The notes under the pieces are model-generated. The model was given only the letters and a program-made list of their open reading frames with translations. It was not told the DNA's origin and did no database searches. From Piscirickettsiaceae bacterium (lineage in GTDB: Bacteria; Pseudomonadota; Gammaproteobacteria; Nitrosococcales; Methylophagaceae), in assembly GCA_030620285.1 (NCBI GenBank), contig JAUXFA010000078.1:1-6172 (forward strand): a DNA stretch of 6,172 nucleotides, read 5' to 3'. A program made the position numbers and the translations under genes. Position 1 is the first letter of the stretch, and every line of letters begins with the position of its first letter. This document shows, piece by piece, positions 1 through 6,172 of this stretch.

Positions 1-662
<662 letters not shown>

Positions 663-682
<20 letters not shown>

Positions 683-1967
683 CCAACACCGTCACCATTT
701 TCTCCGGATTGACTCGGCGAGAAAATGCATCTTTTATTTGTTCAATCGTGATCGCATTCACTTTGTCTTTGAATGAATCTAAATAATCCACGGGCAAACC
801 ATAAAACCCAATCATTGTTAAATAGCCAGCAATCTTACTATTGCTATCAACGCGTAATGCAAAACCACCGGTAATATTCTGTTTAGCCGCTAATAATTCT
901 GCTTCCGTTGGACCATTTTTAATGAAGTTGGTTAATGTTTGTTGCATAACATCTAATGCTTGTTTTGCCTGATCATTACGTGTTTGCAAACCAAATTGAT
1001 ACGGTCCTAATTCACGCATTGGCCTAAAATAACTATAGACACTATAGGATAAACCACGCTTTTCTCTCACTTCATTACTAAGCTGCGACACCAAACCGCT
1101 GCCGCCCAATATATGATTACCAACATATAAGGCAAAATAATCAGCATCGCCACGATTTATACCTGGTTGGCCCATCGCAATATGCGTTTGTGAGGAAGGA
1201 TAGTCGATAAGGTCAACTTTAGCTTTGGTTAAAGATTTCACCGCGGGTAAATTTTCCGCTTTGTTACCGACGGCTAATGGCGATACTAATTGTTCGGCAA
1301 TGGCTTTAGCCTGAGATTGGTCGATATCTCCAACCAAAACAATAACCGCATTCGCAGCCACATAGTATTGCTGATAAAACGTTTTTAATGACTCAATCGT
1401 TAATTGTTCTACTCCGTGTTCATCACCTGCTGGCATATTGGCATAGGGGTGATCTTGAAATAAATATTTGTAAAAAGCACGTGACGCTATTGCCGATGGC
1501 GATTGCTTTTCTGCTTGCAAGCCAATTAACATTTGTTTTTTAAGGCGATCAAATCCTGCTTGAGGAAAGTCAGGGGCTGTTAGTATTTTGCCAAAGGTCT
1601 GAAGTGTCGATTCAAGAATTGTTTCATCGGTCAGACTTCTCATGCTCAATTGCGCCATATCCCGTACAGACGAAGTGCTAAATTGCGCACCTACATCATC
1701 AAAAGCTACGGCAAGTTGATCTGCACTAAGCCCACCAGCACCCTCGTTTAACATAGCATTAGTTAATAGTGCTGTACCCGAAAGCTCGCTATCTCGTGCT
1801 GCTCCCGCATCAAATACTACGGTAATATCGACCATTGCTAATTCAGGAGCCGAAACATAATAAACTCTCGCCCCACTACTAGTCTTCCAATATTCAATAT
1901 CAGGTGAAGCTTGTGCTGACAACGTTAGTAGAAGTGTCAGTATCAAAAATATGCTTCTAGTGACCAT
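663..1967 (-). CDS. Periplasmic M16-family peptidase-like protein lacking the zinc motif (partner subunit)
   Basis: This 434-residue protein has the two-lobed M16 (pitrilysin/mitochondrial processing peptidase-like) fold. An N-terminal signal peptide has Arg4, a Leu-rich core and likely cleavage after AQA (residue 20). The N-terminal M16 domain covers about 25-170 and the M16_C domain about 185-365. Where active members have HxxEH, this protein reads LLTNA (67-71), so it should not bind catalytic zinc. It does carry the REKRGLSY segment (301-308) with Arg301 and Tyr308 seven apart, the spacing of the M16 Arg/Tyr pair that contacts substrate. In known M16B heterodimers one subunit supplies zinc and the other this pair. 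I infer that it partners the product of the gene just upstream. The ATG start has a strong AGGAGG 5 bases upstream and overlaps the upstream gene by 11 bases. Its natural substrate is unknown. Confidence 0.9.
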
Positions 1968-3324
1968 GACGACCTCCTGCTGATGCTGGCTGTTTATGAG
2001 AATCTAATGGCATTGGAATTAATTCAGCCACCGTTAACGCCTTATCAACAAAATATTTTCGCACCACCGCCTGTACTTGTTCCGCCGTGACAGCTTGTAC
2101 ATTCGCCACATAAGTATCACTCAAGCGCCAATCCAAACCTATTGTTTCCAACATGCCAATTTGCATTGCCTGATAAAACACGCTATCTCGTTCATATACC
2201 GCATTTGCCACCACTTGTGCTTTAACTCTTTTCAACTCTCGCTCACTGACTAACTCATTTTTTAATATTGCAACCTGAGCCTGAATGGCTTGTTGTAAGT
2301 CTTGTACATTTTTGCCTTTAACAGGTGTTCCTACCACTAAAAACATATCTGTTAAGCGTGAAAACAAACCATAGCCAGCACCAACACTCGCTGCTATTTC
2401 CTGCCCTCGTACCAACTCACGGGTAAAACGAGCACTCTGCCCGCCATCTAAAATACCGGCTAGCATTTCTAATGCATACGTTTCCCAAATTTGATCCTGT
2501 TCAATAGTCGCAACTACAGGCACTTTCCAGCCCATCATCATATAAGGTAATTCAGCAGGTGCAGCCACTTCAATCGTGCGCTTACCTCGCTGCTCAACTT
2601 CAATTTGTGGTTTTACCTGTGCTGTTGCTTCTGGTTTCAAGGGGCCAAAGTACTTTTTAGCTAAGGCATAAACAGCTTCCGGTTCCACATCACCGACAAT
2701 CACTACTGTTGCATTATTAGGCGCATACCAATTCTGATACCACTGGCGCAGGTCACCCGCTTCATAATGATTAATATCACTCATCCAACCTATGACAGGA
2801 TGATGGTAAGGACTGTTTACAAAAGCAGTGGCATTAAATGCTTCACGCACTAATGAATGTGGATTGTCTTCTGTACGCATCCGGCGCTCTTCTGCCACCA
2901 CTTCACGTTCTTTCAGTAATTCAGCTTCATCAATCACCAATTTGCGCATCCGTTCAGCTTCCAAACGAAAACTCACTTCCAGCCTATCTTTTTCTAATGT
3001 TTGAAAATAAGCAGTATAATCACGCCCAGTGAATGCATTTTCACGACCGCCATTGGCAGCAATGATTTGTGAGAATTCATTCGGGCCAAGATTTTCAGTA
3101 CCTTTGAACATCATATGTTCCAACACATGTGAAATCCCAGTAATGCCATTGTGCTCATAACTTGAACCCACTTTGTACCAAACTTGAGACACCACCACTG
3201 GGGCACGGTGATCTTCTTTGACGATTAATTTTAAACCGTTATCAAGCTGATATTCACTTACGTCTGCCATTACCACTAGCGGTAATAACAATAATCCAAG
3301 CAGTATTTTAAATTTTTGCACCAT
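1957..3324 (-). CDS. Periplasmic zinc-dependent M16-family peptidase (catalytic subunit)
   Basis: This 455-residue protein begins with a signal peptide: Lys4/Lys6, a hydrophobic core ILLGLLLLPLVV, and likely cleavage after VMA at residue 20. The M16 N-terminal domain holds the inverted zinc motif HVLEH (66-70), with His66 and His70 as ligands and Glu69 as catalytic base. The third ligand is probably Glu146 in REVVAEERRM, 75 residues after His70, matching the HxxEH-x(74-76)-E pattern. The M16_C domain spans about 190-370. The segment matching the Arg/Tyr pair reads RELVRGQEIAA (302-312) and has no tyrosine, so the active site appears to be completed by the partner encoded next. The start ATG at 3324 is only 3 bases from GAGAGG; the next codon, GTG at 3321, sits at a better 6-base spacing, so the exact start is uncertain by one residue. 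It is the first gene of the minus-strand operon. The short His/Gly tail arises from codons that also form the next ribosome binding site. Confidence 0.93.
   Translation of the reverse strand: MVQKFKILLGLLLLPLVVMADVSEYQLDNGLKLIVKEDHRAPVVVSQVWYKVGSSYEHNGITGISHVLEHMMFKGTENLGPNEFSQIIAANGGRENAFTGRDYTAYFQTLEKDRLEVSFRLEAERMRKLVIDEAELLKEREVVAEERRMRTEDNPHSLVREAFNATAFVNSPYHHPVIGWMSDINHYEAGDLRQWYQNWYAPNNATVVIVGDVEPEAVYALAKKYFGPLKPEATAQVKPQIEVEQRGKRTIEVAAPAELPYMMMGWKVPVVATIEQDQIWETYALEMLAGILDGGQSARFTRELVRGQEIAASVGAGYGLFSRLTDMFLVVGTPVKGKNVQDLQQAIQAQVAILKNELVSERELKRVKAQVVANAVYERDSVFYQAMQIGMLETIGLDWRLSDTYVANVQAVTAEQVQAVVRKYFVDKALTVAELIPMPLDSHKQPASAGGRHGH
1972..1978 (-). promoter_or_regulatory. Ribosome binding site of the second M16 gene, inside the first M16 gene
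   Basis: On the minus strand AGGAGGT lies at 1978-1972, with 5 bases between AGGAGG and the ATG at 1967. It is an almost perfect anti-Shine-Dalgarno match embedded in the last codons of the upstream gene, where it encodes part of the GGRHGH tail. The upstream stop (1959-1957) lies past this ATG. Ribosomes finishing gene one therefore sit on the start of gene two, which suits near-equal production of two subunits. Confidence 0.85.
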
Positions 3325-3387
3325 ATGCCTCTCGCAACCATGACATGATAAAATTATTAATTAACGTTTAAATGACAAGCAACAATT
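3325..3387. promoter_or_regulatory. 63-base divergent intergenic region with interleaved candidate promoters
   Basis: This AT-rich spacer must drive both the minus-strand M16 operon and ftsY, or their promoters extend into the coding regions. Plus strand: TGATAAAAT at 3346-3354 fits an extended -10 element (TGn followed by TAAAAT, 5 of 6 to consensus). It has no clear -35 and would start transcription near 3361. Minus strand: TTGCTT at 3382-3377 and AATAAT at 3358-3353 with an 18-base gap would start near 3346. The two -10 elements overlap on opposite strands, so the promoters may compete. The PacI-like palindrome TTAATTAA lies at 3357-3364. No strong Shine-Dalgarno precedes ftsY. The promoters are predicted by eye only. 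Confidence 0.4.
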
Positions 3388-4443
3388 ATGTTTAGTTTCC
3401 TACGAAAAAAAACCGAAACAATTGATACTGCCACGCCACTCGAACAGCAGCCGGTACAGTCAGTTAATATCGACAATGATACCTCTCCACAAGCACAAAC
3501 TGAACCTGAAAAAGAAATGGGCAACCTTTTCAGTCGCCTAAAGCAGCGTCTTAGCCGTAGCAGTAGCAAATTAACAGAAGGTTTTGCTGATCTTGTTCTG
3601 GGCAAAAAAACGATTGATGATGATTTATTAGAAGAACTTGAAACCCAATTAATCACTGCTGATTTAGGCATTGATGCCACTCAAACGATCATTAGCGATT
3701 TAACCCAACGTATTGCCCGCAAACAATTAGCTGACTCCGAAGCATTATTTACGGCTTTACGTGATGATATGGTGACTATTTTAGAACCAAGCTGCCAACC
3801 ACTCATTATTCCAGAACAATCAGGACCATATGTCATTTTAATGGTTGGCATTAATGGTGTCGGCAAAACCACCACCATTGGCAAACTCGCCAAACAATTC
3901 CAACAACAAGGCAAATCAGTCATGCTAGCGGCAGGTGATACATTCCGTGCCGCGGCAGTAGAACAATTACAAGTATGGGGGCAACGTAACGATATTGCCG
4001 TCATTTCCCAACACAGTGGTGCCGACTCTGCATCGGTTATCTTCGATGCACTGCAAGCGGCCAAAGCACGCAATATTGATATTTTGATCGCAGATACCGC
4101 CGGTCGCCTACATACCCAATCAAACTTGATGGAAGAATTGAAAAAAGTGAAACGGGTGATGGGCAAATTAGATAACGATGCACCTCATGAGGTGATGTTA
4201 GTACTTGATGCAGGTACAGGCCAAAATGCGTTATCCCAAGCGGTACAATTTGATCAGGCTGTGGGAGTAACCGGCATTACCTTGACGAAGTTAGATGGCA
4301 CTGCTAAAGGTGGTATTATTTTCGCAATTGCTAAAAAAACAGGGCTACCCATTCGCTATATTGGTGTTGGTGAAACAATTGATGATCTTCGCCCCTTTCA
4401 AGCTAGCGAATTTGTTGATGCACTATTAGGCCGTGAAGATTAA
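3388..4443 (+). CDS. ftsY: Signal recognition particle receptor FtsY
   Basis: FtsY is the membrane-associated SRP GTPase that docks the Ffh/4.5S RNA-ribosome complex at the SecYEG translocon for co-translational insertion of membrane proteins. In this 351-residue protein, residues 1-43 form a short, acidic and Gln-rich A domain starting MFSFLRKK. The amphipathic lipid-binding helix GNLFSRLKQRLSRS (45-58) and the helical N domain follow to about 140. The G domain contains GINGVGKTT (154-162, P-loop), DTFRAAA (184-190), DTAGR (236-240), TKLDG (300-304) and GVGETIDDLRPF (326-337). The A domain is much shorter than the nearly 200 residues of E. coli FtsY, but the NG core is complete. The ATG has only a weak ribosome binding site; Met44 (codon at 3517) would give a core-like form resembling E. 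coli NG+1. It is the first gene of ftsY-ftsE-ftsX, 3 bases before ftsE. Confidence 0.98.
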   Translation: MFSFLRKKTETIDTATPLEQQPVQSVNIDNDTSPQAQTEPEKEMGNLFSRLKQRLSRSSSKLTEGFADLVLGKKTIDDDLLEELETQLITADLGIDATQTIISDLTQRIARKQLADSEALFTALRDDMVTILEPSCQPLIIPEQSGPYVILMVGINGVGKTTTIGKLAKQFQQQGKSVMLAAGDTFRAAAVEQLQVWGQRNDIAVISQHSGADSASVIFDALQAAKARNIDILIADTAGRLHTQSNLMEELKKVKRVMGKLDNDAPHEVMLVLDAGTGQNALSQAVQFDQAVGVTGITLTKLDGTAKGGIIFAIAKKTGLPIRYIGVGETIDDLRPFQASEFVDALLGRED

Positions 4444-4446
4444 TTT

Positions 4447-5112
4447 ATGATCAGATTTTCTGATGTCCACAAACGTTATGCCAACCGGCATGAAGCATTA
4501 TCGGGATTGAGCTTTCAATTAGATAAAGGTGAAATGGCTTTTTTAACCGGCCATTCTGGTGCTGGTAAGAGTACCTTGCTCAAATTAATCGCGCTAATTG
4601 AGCGTAGTTCTCAAGGCCAAGTATTAGTTAACAATCAAAATTTAAACCGATTACCAAAAAGGAAAATTCCTTATTATCGTCGTCAGATAGGTCTGGTTTT
4701 TCAGGATCACAACCTACTCCATGACAGGACGGTATTTGATAATGTCGCGCTACCATTGGTTATTGCCGGTGAAAATCATCGCGAAATAGGCCGCCGTGTT
4801 CGTGCATCCTTAGACAAAGTTGGCTTACTGACTAAAGAGCGTAATTTACCTATCGCATTATCGGGTGGTGAACAACAGCGTGTGGGTATCGCACGAGCAG
4901 TGGTCAACCGCCCACCCATCTTATTGGCAGATGAACCCACGGGTAATCTTGATCCCGAATTATCGCGAGACATCATGCAATTATTCGAGCAATTTAAGCA
5001 GGTAGGAACAACCGTATTTGTTGCCACCCATGATCTCGATTTAATTCAAACCATGCCCTATCGCCAAATCATTCTTCAACATGGCCGTTTAGCGCCGCAG
5101 CTAACAGTATGA
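4447..5112 (+). CDS. ftsE: Cell division ATP-binding protein FtsE
   Basis: FtsE is the cytosolic ATPase of the FtsEX complex. It does not act as a classical transporter: ATP hydrolysis moves FtsX to activate periplasmic peptidoglycan-hydrolase activators (EnvC in E. coli) and helps assemble the divisome at FtsZ rings. The 221-residue length is typical. All ABC motifs are present: aromatic A-loop Tyr11, Walker A GHSGAGKS (35-42), Q-loop Gln86 in VFQDH, signature LSGGEQQ (138-144), Walker B ILLADE (158-163), D-loop NLDP (167-170) and H-loop His195. Unlike related ABC ATPases such as LolD, its identity is settled by the ftsY upstream and ftsX downstream neighbours. Its ATG follows the ftsY stop by 3 bases without a clear ribosome binding site, so coupling is likely. 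Its TGA overlaps the ftsX ATG. Confidence 0.98.
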   Translation: MIRFSDVHKRYANRHEALSGLSFQLDKGEMAFLTGHSGAGKSTLLKLIALIERSSQGQVLVNNQNLNRLPKRKIPYYRRQIGLVFQDHNLLHDRTVFDNVALPLVIAGENHREIGRRVRASLDKVGLLTKERNLPIALSGGEQQRVGIARAVVNRPPILLADEPTGNLDPELSRDIMQLFEQFKQVGTTVFVATHDLDLIQTMPYRQIILQHGRLAPQLTV

Positions 5113-6041
5113 AATTGTCTGATTTTTTTAAAACGTACTTACTACGTCATCTACAAACCATGTTATTTAGTTTGGGACAATTGTGGCGCCAACCATTAGC
5201 CAGTTTGATGACAATTACTGTTATTGCGATTGCCTTAGCACTACCAGCAGGACTATTTGTATTGCTACAAAATATGAATAAGATCAGCGATCAATGGGAT
5301 AGTGCCAGCCAAATCACACTATTTTTACAACAAGACATCAAACCTAAACAAGCTGAAAATTTAACACTAAAACTACAAGCTTGGCCTGAGATATCACGAG
5401 TCAATTATCAATCTTCAGATCAATCCTTAGCAGAGTTCCGCCAATTATCTGGACTTGGAAGCCTACTTGATTCATTGCCAAATAATCCATTGCCAGCCAT
5501 CATGATTCTGACACCTGTAGATGAAAATCTAGCTGCCGACACCATTGCTGATCTCCTAACTCGGCTTGAGGCATTCCCACAAGTAGAACAAACCCAACTT
5601 GATATGGAATGGCTACAGCGATTACGGAGCATCAATAAAACCATACAACGCGGTATTACCATTTTGGGGATATTATTATCATTAAGCGTACTGCTGGTGA
5701 TTGGTAATACGATTCGACTTGCTATCCTCAATCGTCAATCTGAAATTCGGGTAATGAAACTGGTCGGCGCAACGGATCGTTTTGTACGTCGACCTTTTTT
5801 ATACACCGGCTTCTGGTACGGCATTTTGGGTGGATTATTTGCTTGGTCTATCTTGCTACTCACCATGAGCCTAATCTCAGGGCCGATCCATGAACTTGCA
5901 AACCACTATGGTAGTGATTTTACCTTGCAATGGTTTGCCAGCGATATGCTATTCACCCTACCTATTATTGGCTTATCTCTCGGCATCTTGGGGGCATGGC
6001 TTGCTGTTGGTCGGCATATCCATTCCATCGAGCCTAGCTGA
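5109..6041 (+). CDS. ftsX: Cell division protein FtsX, membrane subunit of FtsEX
   Basis: FtsX is the inner-membrane partner of FtsE and passes the ATPase cycle to periplasmic regulators of septal amidases. The 310-residue sequence shows the family topology. A short cytosolic N-terminus (1-30) is followed by TM1 at about 31-54. A periplasmic extracellular loop domain spans about 55-180. TM2 is at about 182-203, TM3 at about 232-256 and TM4 at about 281-303. The cytosolic stretch after TM2, NRQSEIRVMKLVGATDRFVR (208-227), is the characteristic FtsX/MacB-type coupling segment. It is somewhat shorter than E. coli FtsX (about 350 residues), mainly at the N-terminus. The start ATG overlaps the ftsE stop as ATGA with no obvious ribosome binding site, so translation is probably coupled to give matched subunits. 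No hairpin terminator is visible after it. Confidence 0.97.
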   Translation: MKLSDFFKTYLLRHLQTMLFSLGQLWRQPLASLMTITVIAIALALPAGLFVLLQNMNKISDQWDSASQITLFLQQDIKPKQAENLTLKLQAWPEISRVNYQSSDQSLAEFRQLSGLGSLLDSLPNNPLPAIMILTPVDENLAADTIADLLTRLEAFPQVEQTQLDMEWLQRLRSINKTIQRGITILGILLSLSVLLVIGNTIRLAILNRQSEIRVMKLVGATDRFVRRPFLYTGFWYGILGGLFAWSILLLTMSLISGPIHELANHYGSDFTLQWFASDMLFTLPIIGLSLGILGAWLAVGRHIHSIEPS

Positions 6042-6050
6042 TTAATTTCG

Positions 6051-6078
6051 GGAACTTTTTCCTAAAATATGACTCTTA
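6051..6078 (+). promoter_or_regulatory. Candidate sigma-E (RpoE/AlgU) promoter upstream of rpoH
   Basis: GGAACTT at 6051-6057 is a full match to the sigma-E -35 consensus. After a 16-base gap, TCTTA at 6074-6078 resembles the -10 element (TCtgA/TCaaA type). Counted from GAACTT, this is the GAACTT-N16/17-TCtgA arrangement described for AlgU. Sigma-E/AlgU-dependent promoters upstream of rpoH are established in E. coli (P3) and P. aeruginosa, so position and sequence agree. Transcription would start around 6085, leaving a leader of about 57 bases. Not experimentally shown here. Confidence 0.72.
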
Positions 6079-6082
6079 GTAT

Positions 6083-6110
6083 TTGAATTCATTAATTAAT
6101 GTTATATCAT
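6083..6110 (+). promoter_or_regulatory. Candidate sigma-70 promoter of rpoH with palindromic spacer
   Basis: TTGAAT at 6083-6088 (4 of 6 to TTGACA) is followed after 16 bases by TATCAT at 6105-6110 (5 of 6 to TATAAT). The predicted start near 6117 leaves a leader of about 25 bases. The spacer contains CATTAATTAATG (6090-6101), a perfect 12-base palindrome, which could be an operator or simply AT-rich spacer. The pair would give basal expression beside the sigma-E-type promoter just upstream. Confidence 0.5.
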
Positions 6111-6125
6111 TCAGCAACTATTTTT

Positions 6126-6133
6126 TAAGGAGG
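6126..6133 (+). promoter_or_regulatory. Strong ribosome binding site of rpoH
   Basis: TAAGGAGG at 6126-6133 is a near-complete anti-16S match, 8 bases before the ATG at 6142. It is far stronger than any site in the ftsY-ftsE-ftsX group. This fixes the start and marks the gene as an independent translation unit. Confidence 0.9.
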
Positions 6134-6141
6134 CCACATAT

Positions 6142-6172
6142 ATGACCACAGGTGTCGCCCAATACAATTTAG
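6142..6172 (+). CDS. rpoH: Probable heat-shock sigma factor RpoH (sigma-32), first 10 codons only
   Basis: Only MTTGVAQYNL is encoded before the window ends. That is too little to prove the family by motif, because the RpoH box and sigma regions lie further in. The call rests on context: ftsY-ftsE-ftsX-rpoH is a strongly conserved order in gammaproteobacteria, RpoH proteins of Pseudomonas also begin MTT, and the spacer carries a sigma-E-type promoter as expected for rpoH. RpoH directs core RNA polymerase to chaperone and protease genes (dnaK, groEL, lon, clpB types) on protein-folding stress. The strong ribosome binding site fixes the ATG. In E. coli rpoH translation is held back by 5' mRNA structure; whether the same is true here cannot be judged from 10 codons. 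Confidence 0.8.
   Translation, partial: MTTGVAQYNL

Noticed and set aside
2838..3032. 64-codon plus-strand open frame inside the first M16 gene, and short frames at 232-435 and 309-515 inside rsmD
   Set aside because: They are short frames in the wrong phase or strand over well-conserved coding sequence, with no ribosome binding site and no known motif.
3681..4166. 161-codon open frame on the minus strand opposite ftsY
   Set aside because: It lies wholly antisense to the well-conserved FtsY N and G domains, its translation is Cys/Ser/Pro-rich with no recognisable motif, and it has no start context. It is a shadow of ftsY. The same applies to the minus-strand frames at 3357-3680, 4776-5027 and 5420-5731.
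6050..6063. GGGAACTTTTTCCT as a possible intrinsic terminator after ftsX
   Set aside because: The stem is only GGAA/TTCC (4 pairs) with no following U-tract. The same bases are better explained as a sigma-E -35 element. Transcription from ftsX may read into rpoH.

Overview
The window is a conserved housekeeping region of a gammaproteobacterial chromosome. By eye its G+C is in the low 40s percent. Two divergent gene blocks lie back to back. The order coaD - rsmD - M16 - M16 | ftsY - ftsE - ftsX - rpoH is the arrangement I know from Pseudomonas-like gammaproteobacteria. The base composition, however, points to a lower-GC lineage. The sequence alone does not let me name a genus.

Minus-strand block (positions 3324 down to 1): two consecutive secreted M16-family zinc-peptidase-like proteins, then rsmD (16S rRNA guanine-N2 methyltransferase), then the first 30 codons of coaD (phosphopantetheine adenylyltransferase), which runs off the left edge. 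Every junction overlaps, by 11, about 17-20, and 4 bases. The block therefore reads as one tightly coupled operon. rsmD and coaD use non-ATG starts. The first M16 protein has the zinc site and the second lacks it but carries the Arg/Tyr pair, so they look like the two halves of one heterodimeric periplasmic protease.

Plus-strand block (3388 to 6041): ftsY (SRP receptor GTPase), ftsE and ftsX (ABC-type divisome complex controlling septal peptidoglycan hydrolysis). They are separated by 3 bases and then joined by an ATGA overlap. Only 63 bases separate the two blocks, so their promoters must be interleaved.

After ftsX a 100-base spacer leads to a strong ribosome binding site and the first 10 codons of a gene that, by position, is very probably rpoH (heat-shock sigma factor). 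The spacer carries a good match to an extracytoplasmic-stress (sigma-E/AlgU) promoter, followed by a sigma-70-like promoter with a perfect 12-base palindrome in its spacer. This would link envelope stress to the heat-shock sigma factor, as is known in E. coli and Pseudomonas.

I found no mobile element, CRISPR array, tRNA, rRNA, pseudogene or undescribed system. All six complete or nearly complete genes belong to known families. The regulatory spacers and the split M16 pair are the parts most worth a second look.
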